Notes: a model not told the origin generated them from the sequence alone. Shown: positions 1 through 6,611, counted from the stretch's first letter. The stretch is 8,967 nucleotides of DNA from Armatimonadota bacterium (GCA_016199605.1 JACQGJ010000422.1:1-8967); one strand, 5' to 3'. A program made the numbers and translations.

Positions 1-1511
1 GGCGGTCGGGAGGATTCCGACGGTTGCTCGTCGGGTGGACTCAGAGAGTCCGAGTTGAGCCATTGCCGGATAGTCTGGCGCAACCGAGCTTCGACAGCCT
101 GATTGATTGCCTGGGTCGCTCCGGCGCAGTTGCGACAGCGCTCGGAGGGATAGCTCCCCACTTGTGGAAGTGACCGCCGGAGGTTCTCCTGCACGCTGTA
201 ATCCTGCACACTGCCGACAGGCTCGGGGCGAGAGACCGTGTGTCCCCCACACCAGTATTGACTGCCATCAGGCAGCACAAAGCCCTGGGTGGGGGCAACG
301 TAGCATCGCTCGGTGAGAGCCAGCGACGCCGGAAGCCCCGCGGCCGCGCGTTCGGCCCACGACAAGAGGTCGCCGCGTTGCCGCACACGGTGAAACGGGC
401 TGAGAAAAGGCACGGATTCATGCAATGCTCGCCGTTGCTCCTCAGGCACGCCTCGCTCAATCTGATAGCCACGCCACACGGCATCCGCTTCCGGCCAAGT
501 CTCCTCGAAAAACCTGCGGTAACCCTCGGCCGTCAGCCGCAGCCCGTCATTCTGTTCTCCCCCCACGGGAATCACGTGCATGTCGAGGTCGAGATTCACA
601 CGGCCTTCGGACAGCGGTTTCATGTCGAGAAGAAAGCGAAGGAGTCCCGGGAAATCATCGGCATTGTGCCGAGTCAGCACGCAGTTGATGTGGACGATCG
701 GATGCTCCGCCCCGAGGAGCGCCTTGGCAATCTGAAGGTTGCAGATCCCCCGCATCACCTGTCGCCAACGGCCGGACTGACGACAGATCGCATCCTGCAC
801 TTCGCCCTGATGTGAGTCGAGAGAAACATGCATCCGCGCCAGTCCCGAGCGCACCAGCCCAACGGCTGCCCTGGGAGTCAGGGCGAGAGCGTTGGAGTTG
901 ACGTTGCAGGCGGCACCCGCCTGCGTCGCCTCTTTGACCAGCCCCTCTTGTCCCCACAAGCTCTCACCGAATAGCAGCGGCTCTCCGCCGGTGATCGAGA
1001 CGTAAGTACCCTCCCCGTCGGTTGTGGCGAGGCTGCGGATCAACTCCTTCCAGTCGGTCAGCGTCATTCGGTTGTCGACAGGCTCTTGATTGCAGTAAAC
1101 GCACCGGGGCACCATGTCGCAACGAAAGCCGAGGTTGATTCCCAGAAAGGAAAGGGACACCGCCGCGCCGTCAGGCCATGAGGCGGGCCACGCGCCAAGG
1201 ACGGCGAGAAGCCGCCCTTCGTCTCGCTCGCCCGCGGTAATCAGTTGTCGCACCTTCGGCTCATTGATCTGCTCGAGTTGAAGGGCGGGAAGGCCATACG
1301 CATTGATGGTCTTCGGGGGAGTCAGCAAGTCGCTCCGCGCTGCGTCCAAAAGTCCTTCCTGCTGCACTTCCTGCCAGTCCGGTTCTCGGAAGGTTGCTTC
1401 CAACACCTCTGAATGGCTCTTCCTGAAGGCTGCGAAGGGATTGACGGTCTCGGCCTCTGGCGGTCTGCTTCCTGCTGTTGTCTCGTTCCGGAGTGGTTCT
1501 TCTCTACTCAT
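1..1511 (-). CDS. Radical SAM protein with CX5CX2C motif and SPASM/Twitch-like C-terminal domain (3' partial)
   Basis: Reading the minus strand from the ATG at 1511 gives 503 codons with no stop before the left edge, so the C-terminus is missing. Upstream the frame meets a TGA with no other usual start codon in between, so this ATG is the likely start although no strong Shine-Dalgarno precedes it. Seen: residues 1-118 are a hydrophilic extension of unknown fold. C131, C137 and C140 form the cluster motif (GFRCDMVPRCVYCNQEP), spaced CX5CX2C instead of the usual CX3CX2C. The SAM-contacting GGEP motif is at 175-178. HVSLD (228-232) and a later HINCVLT strand (274-280) fit a TIM-barrel core. C403-X12-G416-X4-C421 matches the first half of a SPASM/Twitch motif, and C459-X2-C462 follows. 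Known: such proteins carry a SAM-cleaving 4Fe-4S cluster and an auxiliary cluster, and many modify peptides or proteins. The substrate cannot be read here. CDS and superfamily are confident; the specific role is unknown. Confidence 0.93.
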   Translation of the reverse strand, partial: MSREEPLRNETTAGSRPPEAETVNPFAAFRKSHSEVLEATFREPDWQEVQQEGLLDAARSDLLTPPKTINAYGLPALQLEQINEPKVRQLITAGERDEGRLLAVLGAWPASWPDGAAVSLSFLGINLGFRCDMVPRCVYCNQEPVDNRMTLTDWKELIRSLATTDGEGTYVSITGGEPLLFGESLWGQEGLVKEATQAGAACNVNSNALALTPRAAVGLVRSGLARMHVSLDSHQGEVQDAICRQSGRWRQVMRGICNLQIAKALLGAEHPIVHINCVLTRHNADDFPGLLRFLLDMKPLSEGRVNLDLDMHVIPVGGEQNDGLRLTAEGYRRFFEETWPEADAVWRGYQIERGVPEEQRRALHESVPFLSPFHRVRQRGDLLSWAERAAAGLPASLALTERCYVAPTQGFVLPDGSQYWCGGHTVSRPEPVGSVQDYSVQENLRRSLPQVGSYPSERCRNCAGATQAINQAVEARLRQTIRQWLNSDSLSPPDEQPSESSRP

Positions 1512-1683
1512 ACCGGCGGCATCATCGCATAGGACGGTGGCATGGTCAAGGGCCAGAGTGGGTGGGCGAGCTACAAAGAACCTGACCGCATCGACCCGGG
1601 AAGCTCAGGAAATGCGGTCCGAGTCGTGGGGTGAAGACTTGCTGTGAGGGCGGGAGAAGCTGTCTTCGCCCGCGAGGAATTGT

Positions 1684-1710
1684 TTGAGAAACGGAAGGAT
1701 TGGGTATACT
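1684..1710 (+). promoter_or_regulatory. Weak sigma70-like promoter candidate
   Basis: TTGAGA (1684-1689) and TATACT (1705-1710) each match the sigma70 consensus at five of six positions, but the spacer is 15 bases, shorter than the preferred 17. It would transcribe toward the hairpin and small ORF at 1768-2038 and possibly the protease gene behind it. This is a pattern match only. Confidence 0.3.
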
Positions 1711-1767
1711 CAATATCATATTCTCCGCACAGCGTACCGGTGCGTTTCATGCCAGGAATCAGCGAAT

Positions 1768-1788
1768 CTCCTCTACGGAACAGAGGAG
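1768..1788 (+). promoter_or_regulatory. Hairpin that pairs with the ribosome binding site of the small ORF
   Basis: CTCCTCT (1768-1774) and AGAGGAG (1782-1788) form a perfect 7-bp stem around a 7-base loop. The right arm overlaps the purine-rich Shine-Dalgarno (GGAGG at 1785-1789) that sits 6 bases before the ATG at 1796. If transcribed, the RNA could fold so that the binding site is masked, as in RNA thermometers and other translational switches. The structure is visible in the sequence; its regulatory role is inference. Confidence 0.4.
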
Positions 1789-1795
1789 GGCGAGT

Positions 1796-2038
1796 ATGCG
1801 TTCATTGCGGACAGTCTGGTACATGCCTCACTTTGCAGCGTTGCCGGTGGTAGTTACGGCCCGCATTCCCGCGTCTGAAAAGCGCGTCCCGGTCGCTTCT
1901 TCCGTCGCGGCCCGCGTCGCTGCTCCTGCTTCTCTCTCGTCCTCTTCGCATTCTTCCCACTCTGGGGTCCTCGGGGGACGACCCTATCCCAACTCTCCCG
2001 CGGGCTGCGAAGGCGAAGGGTCTCGCGGCAGAGGGTGA
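1796..2038 (+). CDS. Possible small Ser/Ala/Gly-rich protein, unrecognised
   Basis: From the ATG at 1796, preceded by GGAGG at a spacing of 6, the frame encodes 80 residues and stops with TGA at 2036-2038. The start is MRSLRTVWYMPHFA, with a short hydrophobic patch near residues 14-20. The middle is rich in serine and alanine (SLSSSSHSSHSG), and the end is rich in Gly, Glu and Arg (CEGEGSRGRG). There is no recognisable domain, and the third codon positions look no more GC-biased than the rest, so coding is not well supported. It lies 60 bases before the protease start and 284 bases from the divergent radical SAM gene. The ribosome binding site is the main argument for it. The C-terminal part may be read-through of a palindromic repeat instead of true protein. 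Confidence 0.3.
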   Translation: MRSLRTVWYMPHFAALPVVVTARIPASEKRVPVASSVAARVAAPASLSSSSHSSHSGVLGGRPYPNSPAGCEGEGSRGRG

Positions 2039-2098
2039 GGCAGGAGTCAGGTAGGGTGACTATGATTCTATTGCTTTATCTCGGAGGTGGAACACAGC

Positions 2099-3169
2099 AT
2101 GGGTCCTCAGATACTGATATTCCCACTGGTGCTGAGCCTGATGCTGGTGGGGCTGGCATGCGCATTGCTGCTCTATTACGCAGCAGAGGAGTTGAAGCTC
2201 TCCCCGTGGGCCTGGGCTTTGGTGGGGTTCGTGTTTGGATTTCTCGGGCTGGGAGTGTTCCTCCTGGCCACATGGAAGCGCACTCCGCCTGCCGACCTGT
2301 CGGAACTTCCCGTGGTCGAGGAGAAGGGACCGCCTCCCGCTACGCCCACGGCGCGGCAGGCGGTCATATTGTTCCTGTTTGTGATGGCGACGATGGTCAC
2401 GAGCACTGTGACCGCCTACCGGCTCGGTGGCGTGAGTACTGTGGCAGGCGGGGAGATCTTCGGGATTCTGCTTCCGACCCTGATCTACGCGCGTTACCTG
2501 CGACTCGACTGGCGGTCGCTTTTCCGCTGGCGGCCGATCTCGTGGTTGACCGCCTTGCTGGCGCTGGTTGCAGGACTTTCTTTGACTGTGTTGGGCTCGA
2601 CGCTCCTGGCATTCTCCAGCAGACTGGGCCTGGCCCCTCATTGGCTAAACCTGCCAGGCCAGACGAGTGTTGAGTCGGGGCTGAGCCGATGGGTGCTTTG
2701 CGCCAGTATAGTTCTCCTCCCAATGATCGCGGAGGAGTGGTTGTTCCGAGGGTTCCTGCTGAGAGCGTTTGCTCCGAAAGGTCGTCGTGTGGCCATACTC
2801 GTGACGGCGGTGCTGTTCGCCAGCTTCCATTTCGAACCGGTGAGGTTCCTGGATACCCTCCTGGTCGGTGTGATTGCCGCCTTGCTGGTCGAGTGGACCG
2901 ACTCGACGTTTACCAGCAGCCTGCTGCATGGAGCCGTCAACTTCGTCGCAGCCACCCTCTTAATGAAGTTCAACCGTACCTGTATGTGTGGGTCTGACGC
3001 TTCCCCCGCGCTTCCGTCCGTGGCCATGATTATGGGGGCGACTGCAGTTGAAGCCCTCTGCCTGTGGGGGCTGTGGTGGCTGCACCGTGGACGCCTCATC
3101 GGTTCAGCCCCGCCCTTGCCTCAGCAGGGGGAGGGCGAGCAACCCATGATGGGAATCGCAGGCTGTTGA
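2099..3169 (+). CDS. CPBP-family intramembrane glutamic protease (Abi/CAAX protease-like)
   Basis: The protein has 356 residues from the ATG at 2099. I chose this start because GGAGG lies at 2083-2087, 11 bases upstream; the in-frame GTG at 2087 overlaps that site. It is strongly hydrophobic, with about nine or ten membrane segments, the first two near residues 3-27 and 36-57, then a Pro/Glu-rich linker (58-85). The CPBP signature is complete: EEWLFRG with E212, E213 and R217; FASFH with H244; HGAVN with H277 and N281. These are the expected active-site residues. Known: relatives cleave prenylated or other membrane-embedded substrates, process peptides or act in bacteriocin immunity. The substrate is not predictable here. 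An NRTCMCG stretch (292-298) and a Pro/Gln/Gly-rich tail after residue 336 are additions outside the core, the tail coinciding with a palindromic sequence. Stop is TGA. The call is firm for the family, not for the role. Confidence 0.93.
   Translation: MGPQILIFPLVLSLMLVGLACALLLYYAAEELKLSPWAWALVGFVFGFLGLGVFLLATWKRTPPADLSELPVVEEKGPPPATPTARQAVILFLFVMATMVTSTVTAYRLGGVSTVAGGEIFGILLPTLIYARYLRLDWRSLFRWRPISWLTALLALVAGLSLTVLGSTLLAFSSRLGLAPHWLNLPGQTSVESGLSRWVLCASIVLLPMIAEEWLFRGFLLRAFAPKGRRVAILVTAVLFASFHFEPVRFLDTLLVGVIAALLVEWTDSTFTSSLLHGAVNFVAATLLMKFNRTCMCGSDASPALPSVAMIMGATAVEALCLWGLWWLHRGRLIGSAPPLPQQGEGEQPMMGIAGC
3111..3137 (+). repeat. Imperfect palindrome inside the 3' end of the protease gene
   Basis: CGCCCT (3111-3116) pairs with AGGGCG (3132-3137), with partial inner pairing and a short loop. 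It is translated as PPLPQQGEGE in the C-terminal tail of the CPBP protein. Low-complexity tails of this type are commonly read-through of dispersed palindromic repeats. That it is a repeat in this genome is inference from sequence style. Confidence 0.45.
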
Positions 3170-3179
3170 AGGGAGCAAT

Positions 3180-3246
3180 GGAACCTTGGAAAGAATGGAA
3201 GAATGGAAGCATCCGGCCGTTTCATCCTTCCCGCTTTCAGTGTTCC
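3180..3246. repeat. Palindromic intergenic element
   Basis: Beginning 10 bases after the protease stop, a 67-base segment is an imperfect inverted repeat. GGAAC (3180-3184) pairs with GTTCC (3242-3246), GAAAG with CTTTC, and inner GGAAGAATG with CATCCTTCC (one G-T type mismatch), around a CGGCCG centre. The left half also contains the direct repeat AATGGAAG twice. There is no T-tract, so it is not a classical terminator; it could still protect or end the upstream transcript. It may be a dispersed REP-like element. Confidence 0.5.
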
Positions 3247-3349
3247 GCCAATGATTGAGGATCAGTGTCGTGCAGCACCCACACAAGCTTGGTCTCACAC
3301 ATAGAGACTCTAAGATCCATATCCCATTTCTCAGAAAGGAGTAAGTCGA

Positions 3350-4165
3350 ATGAAAGCAAGTTGGGACGTACATGGAGGAAGCCGTCGAGCTTATTGGAGT
3401 CTGGCGGCTGCGAGCCTCATGCTCGCAGGCTTGTCTGCCAGAGGCGGTCATGCTGAGTCCGCGAAGAAAGTCGTCGAGGACATGCTGAAGACCTATCAGC
3501 AGATGAGCTCTTTGGAGGAGACGACCTCAATTGAGTGCATCAGGGAGGCCCCGGGGCAAAGCATGAAAGTCTCCGCCTCAACCCGGATCGCCTACAAGAA
3601 GCCTGACCGGGTGATTTACGAAGCGAAGTCCGGGGGCGGGACAACAGAGGTGCTCAGCGACGGCAAGAAGGTATGGACTTACGTGTCGACCGTGAATCAG
3701 TACAGGGAGACGAGTGTGCCCGCACGAATCGCCCTCGGTCCCTGTATTCCCGCCGAAGTCAGGACGAGCAATGACGGCCTGGCTTTCCTGCGCGGGGACA
3801 ATCCGGTCAAAGGGGCCAAATCGGTGAAGCTCCTCGGCTCGCGGCGAGTCGGCAAGGCCACGACCCGGCTTGTGGAAATTCAGGGCAAGATCTCTTCATG
3901 TTCGGTAAAGAACATTCCCAGCACTCTGAGGCTGTGGATCGGTCAGAAGGATCACCTGCTTTACAAGTCGGAGTGGATTCTGACGGTCCAGCAGCAGACC
4001 GCCGGGGCGCAAGCGGGTCAGGGGGCAAAATCGACCACCCGGGTTGCCGAGACCCACAGCAACATTAAAGTCAACGGCACCCCGAAGGACAGCGCCTTCC
4101 GCTTCCACCCGCCCAAAGGCGCAAAGAAAGTAGACAAGTTCTCGTCCGGCTGCGGGATGCATTAG
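3350..4165 (+). CDS. Secreted LolA-like / DUF2092-like protein
   Basis: The protein has 271 residues. The ATG at 3350 follows AAGGAG at a good distance, and the first 35 residues form a signal peptide: basic start, hydrophobic core around 17-28, likely cleavage after GGHA. The mature part begins with a helix (SAKKVVEDMLKTYQQMSSLE) and continues with alternating strands such as RIAYKKPDRVIYEA, TEVLSDGKKVWTY and LRLWIGQKDHLLYKSEW, ending with AFRFHPPKGAKKVDKF. This order is typical of the half-barrel fold of LolA and the related DUF2092 family, which bind lipid or act in the envelope. True LolA carries lipoproteins, but many relatives have no known ligand. Four cysteines (63, 132, 184, 268) could form disulfides outside the cytoplasm. 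Stop is TAG. It starts 180 bases after the protease gene, probably with its own promoter. Assigned by pattern, without a search. Confidence 0.9.
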   Translation: MKASWDVHGGSRRAYWSLAAASLMLAGLSARGGHAESAKKVVEDMLKTYQQMSSLEETTSIECIREAPGQSMKVSASTRIAYKKPDRVIYEAKSGGGTTEVLSDGKKVWTYVSTVNQYRETSVPARIALGPCIPAEVRTSNDGLAFLRGDNPVKGAKSVKLLGSRRVGKATTRLVEIQGKISSCSVKNIPSTLRLWIGQKDHLLYKSEWILTVQQQTAGAQAGQGAKSTTRVAETHSNIKVNGTPKDSAFRFHPPKGAKKVDKFSSGCGMH

Positions 4166-4216
4166 GTGCACCATGCGGCCCTGGCGTGAGGGTCTGTACG
4201 CCGACAGGAGTATGCA

Positions 4217-4636
4217 ATGAAACAACTGACTGTCAGATTGGACATCGTTACATCGTCGATGACTCTCGCCGAGTTGTCAGATCGTCTCGGATTGAAACCC
4301 TCACCGGGTTCCGCAGACAGAGGCACTCCTCACAGATCTGGGTATGTGTTGAAAGAGACCCACTGGTAGTTGGACTCAACAGCGGGGGAGGCAGCCACGA
4401 TCGAAGAACATTTTAGGTCCATCTTTGACAAGCTTCCCATCGTCCACCTGTTCTCTGAAGGCGTCCTCCCAAATGACGCCGACCTACTGCTGAACATCGC
4501 GGTCATGTTTGACGCCAACGCGGCGATGTGTTCGCTCGTACTCCCAGCGGTCTGTTTGCGCCTCCTCCAGGGAAGCAGAATTGATGTAGAGATCAGTTGC
4601 TATCCTTGTAGCGTCTTGCGTCGGAAAGATGGTTAA
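4217..4636 (+). pseudogene. DUF4279-like gene interrupted by an in-frame amber stop
   Basis: A start with AGGAG (4206-4210) six bases before ATG 4217 opens a frame of 50 codons that meets TAG at 4367-4369. The same frame then continues for 88 codons to TAA at 4634-4636. The joined product would be 139 residues, about the size of DUF4279 proteins. The first part (LAELSDRLGLKPSPGSADRG ending KETHW) resembles the N-terminal LGLKP-type motif and Trp of that family. The second part (EEHFRSIFDKL, then a strand-helix-strand ending RIDVEISCYP) resembles its C-terminal half. DUF4279 proteins are small, soluble and of unknown function, and are often found near toxin-immunity clusters. The break is a single codon with no frameshift, so a recent nonsense mutation or a sequencing error is likely. 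TAG ends other genes in this window, so recoding is unlikely. It lies 51 bases after the LolA-like gene. Confidence 0.6.
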
Positions 4637-4681
4637 CTAACCGACCTTCATCACCTTCCCGCGAGATGTCTGGAGCACACC

Positions 4682-4707
4682 AGAAGAGAGGGTAGGTCTT
4701 CTCTTTT
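4682..4707 (+). terminator. Weak terminator-like hairpin after the DUF4279 remnant
   Basis: AGAAGA and TCTTCT form a 6-bp stem with a 9-base loop, followed by the pyrimidine-rich CTCTTTTC. The stem is AT-rich and short, and it overlaps the left end of repeat copy 1, so this is a tentative call. Confidence 0.25.
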
Positions 4708-4745
4708 CATTCAACCGACAATCACAGGGCGGGGGTCGCCCATCC
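4691..4745 (+). repeat. Intergenic repeat copy 1 (divergent)
   Basis: Shares with copies 2 and 3 a core of about 33 bases that includes TTCAACCGACAATC (4710-4723), preceded by a pyrimidine-rich stretch after AGGTCTTC. Downstream similarity falls off after a GGGCGG-type block. It sits 55 bases after the DUF4279 remnant and 45 bases before the NHL gene start, in the same orientation as the other copies. TTCAACC here is matched by GGTTGAA near 4758-4764, an inverted pair not found in the other copies. Confidence 0.7.
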
Positions 4746-4790
4746 GTATGCCTGGGTGGGTTGAAGCCACAAGAACGAAGAGGATGCACA

Positions 4791-5807
4791 ATGAATCGGG
4801 CTATAAGCTGGTACGACCGACATGCTTCTGTTGAAACCATGGAACTGAAAGTTGCGGGCCAGCGCGGCAGAACAATTAAGCCATCTGCGCTTGCGTTCAA
4901 CTCCAAGGATGACCTCTTCATTGGGGACGAGTTGCATAGCCGGATACTCACATTGGACATGGCTTGCGGTTCGTGTGATGCTTCCGCTTTCACAGGAAAT
5001 GGGAAGGGGCAGCGCGATGGATGGAAGGGCCAAGCTCGGTTCGGCGATATACGGGCGATGCTCTTTGCGGCAGATGACTCCCTTTACGTAACGGATTACT
5101 ACACCCACGATTATGCCGATACCATTCGGGTCATCAGAGGGAATCGGGTTCAGACATACGTTGGTAGATTGAGACGCGCTGCTCGAGACGGAGATTACAA
5201 ATCGGTGGGAACGGCGGAAGGCGTCAGACTACATGAGGCTGAAAGCCTTGAAATGCTGAGCGATGGAAGTCTTCTCGTGGCAGTGAAGGGCCAGGGCCGT
5301 GTCGTTATCGTCTCTCCTGACCGGATTGTCACAGACTTCGTGGGAGATGATCCCGGACAGTACTACGAGGGCATCGTCCCCCTTTGGGGACCAAGCGATG
5401 CAAAACTTCACCCGAAACTGGGAGTTGTCTTCTGTGAAAGCTGCAATATTCTGCGGTTCTGTTCACTCGAGGACCGCCAAGTGAGACTCTTGACAGGTCA
5501 GCTTAGCGGGGGTCATCGCGATGGGTCACTTCGTGAGGCATTGTTCCGGTACCCGACTAGTCTGACTGTCAACCAGAGTGGCCACATCTTCGTGGCAGAT
5601 AAGGATAACAATGCAATCCGGGTTATTGTACCTGGGGAGGGTGTTTTCACCGTCGCAGGCACGGGAGTCTGGGGAAAGAGAGACGGACCGGTGAACGAAT
5701 CCGAGTTTGCATGGCCCTGCAAGATCCTCATGATGAGCGACTCTTCTTTGCTGGTAACGGAGAGAGGAAGTGACGTCATCCGGTGCATTCGCTTTCAGGT
5801 GAGGTAA
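4791..5807 (+). CDS. NHL-repeat beta-propeller protein, cytoplasmic
   Basis: The protein has 338 residues. I chose ATG 4791, which has GAGG seven bases upstream, over the in-frame TTG at 4761. NHL-type blades are visible by their repeated pattern (Gly-rich turn with RDG, then a strand, then VAD or VTD, then IRVI): about residues 31-56, 68-115, 122-174, 234-279 and 287-334, with a weaker blade between, giving about six blades as in NHL propellers. Clear units are GHRDGSLREALFRYP with HIFVADKDNNAIRVI, and AGTGVWGKRDGP with SLLVTERGSDVIRCI. NHL propellers bind proteins, RNA or small ligands, or act as lactonase-like enzymes; no catalytic signature was recognised. There is no signal peptide and no membrane segment, unlike many bacterial NHL proteins that are exported. 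Cysteines cluster at 217, 220 and 224 (FCESCNILRFC). Stop is TAA. Flanked by repeat copies on both sides. Confidence 0.9.
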   Translation: MNRAISWYDRHASVETMELKVAGQRGRTIKPSALAFNSKDDLFIGDELHSRILTLDMACGSCDASAFTGNGKGQRDGWKGQARFGDIRAMLFAADDSLYVTDYYTHDYADTIRVIRGNRVQTYVGRLRRAARDGDYKSVGTAEGVRLHEAESLEMLSDGSLLVAVKGQGRVVIVSPDRIVTDFVGDDPGQYYEGIVPLWGPSDAKLHPKLGVVFCESCNILRFCSLEDRQVRLLTGQLSGGHRDGSLREALFRYPTSLTVNQSGHIFVADKDNNAIRVIVPGEGVFTVAGTGVWGKRDGPVNESEFAWPCKILMMSDSSLLVTERGSDVIRCIRFQVR

Positions 5808-5843
5808 GGCTCACCCATCAAGGGGTATCTGAGGGGGAATGCC

Positions 5844-5922
5844 GGTCAGGTCTTCCTTTGTCGTTCAACCGACAATCGGGCGGTCGGCGGTGCCACGGTG
5901 TCCCTGCCAAGAGCATCCGGAG
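5844..5922 (+). repeat. Intergenic repeat copy 2 (79 bp)
   Basis: It aligns without gaps to 6673-6751 with 10 differences in 79 positions (about 87% identity). It contains the invariant TTCAACCGACAATCGGGCGG and ends in CCGGAG, which is the Shine-Dalgarno of the gene starting at 5931. It begins 37 bases after the NHL stop, so it fills most of the intergenic space. Confidence 0.85.
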
Positions 5923-5930
5923 GACGGTGT

Positions 5931-6611
5931 ATGGAAGAAACAGAAAACATCTATCGAGTAGAAGAGGACCCTAACCGTTCTGGAGTATGGTGGGTCTTGG
6001 GATTGAACTTGCTTGCGAGCAACAAGGTTCCCGAAGTGGACCATTTGATGCCGTTCAAGGTTTGGCTGGGAACGATGGTAGGCAGCGGGGATGTTGGCGT
6101 GATTCAAGGAGGTATATCCATTGAATATGAGGGTGAATGGCCCAATCTGCCAGGAGTATACTGGAGGGAGATTGATACCACGCTCTATGCCGGCTGGTTC
6201 GAAAGTAGCAGAACTCACCAACACTGGTTCCCTGGAATATACTACCCCTGCGTAACCCTCTATCAGTTGATATGCGGGCTGATGGGTGTGTATCTGCATT
6301 ACGACACACTCGCCATCTTATCTGGCGCACAAGATCTTGAGCTGATAGTTAATGCTCTGGATCCCTTCCCAGGGGAAGATGAGGTCTTGCCCAGGCTGCG
6401 GGAGCTCACGAGGTGGGTGATTGTAAGTAAAGGGGATGCGCAATACCTGGAGATATGGAGTCGAAGTCCAACCATCCAAGCTGACATCGAAGGGGCGTGC
6501 CAGACAACTGACAACGCTGTGAAGAGGCTTCCATGGTTCCAGCAAGTGATGCAACAACTTAACTGGAGCGATGAGGAGTTGTGTTACAAAGCGGCCGACG
6601 CGGTTGGGTAG
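5931..6611 (+). CDS. Hypothetical soluble protein, unrecognised
   Basis: The protein has 226 residues from ATG 5931, chosen because GGAGG (5919-5923) is seven bases upstream; an in-frame GTG at 5898 lies inside the repeat. I do not recognise the family. Seen: an acidic N-terminus (MEETENIYRVEEDPNRSG), a Trp- and Gly-rich first half with strand-like segments (SGVWWVLGLNLLA, GGISIEYEGEWPNLPGVYWR, TTLYAGWF), and a His/Trp/Tyr-rich stretch (RTHQHWFPGIYYP, about 99-111). A helical, more acidic second half ends in NWSDEELCYKAADAVG. One segment near 107-125 is fairly hydrophobic but contains Tyr and Cys and is not a clear membrane helix. There is no signal peptide. Size and context would allow an immunity-type or stress-related protein, but nothing shows a function. 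Stop is TAG, followed by a strong hairpin. Base composition looks lower in GC than in the flanking genes. Confidence 0.82.
   Translation: MEETENIYRVEEDPNRSGVWWVLGLNLLASNKVPEVDHLMPFKVWLGTMVGSGDVGVIQGGISIEYEGEWPNLPGVYWREIDTTLYAGWFESSRTHQHWFPGIYYPCVTLYQLICGLMGVYLHYDTLAILSGAQDLELIVNALDPFPGEDEVLPRLRELTRWVIVSKGDAQYLEIWSRSPTIQADIEGACQTTDNAVKRLPWFQQVMQQLNWSDEELCYKAADAVG

Larger units (their letters stand above)
1512..2098. other. Divergent intergenic region between the radical SAM gene and the CPBP protease gene
   Basis: This 587-base stretch separates divergent genes and must hold promoters in both directions. I see no convincing conserved gene in it. Its contents are a weak promoter-like pair at 1684-1710, a perfect 7-bp hairpin at 1768-1788, a small doubtful ORF at 1796-2038, and the Shine-Dalgarno of the protease gene at 2083-2087. 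No clear terminator or tRNA-like fold was seen. Confidence 0.6.

Noticed and set aside
240..815. Plus-strand open frame of 191 codons
   Set aside because: It is antisense to the radical SAM gene, whose motifs (Cys triplet, GGEP, Twitch half-motif) prove the minus-strand frame.
2060..2641. Minus-strand and alternative-frame ORFs over the CPBP gene
   Set aside because: They are shadows: the plus-strand frame carries all CPBP catalytic motifs, a ribosome binding site and regular membrane helices.
4367..4369. Pyrrolysine or other programmed amber recoding
   Set aside because: TAG ends the genes at 4165 and 6611, there is no downstream element I can recognise, and DUF4279 proteins are not known to need a special residue. 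A nonsense mutation is simpler.
4704..4766. attC-like site of an integron cassette (RTTCAAC with downstream GGTTGAA)
   Set aside because: All three copies contain an RYYYAAC-like RTTCAAC, but only copy 1 has a complementary GTTGAAG, and its last base breaks the GTTRRRY rule. Copies 2 and 3 have no partner, and no integrase gene is in view.
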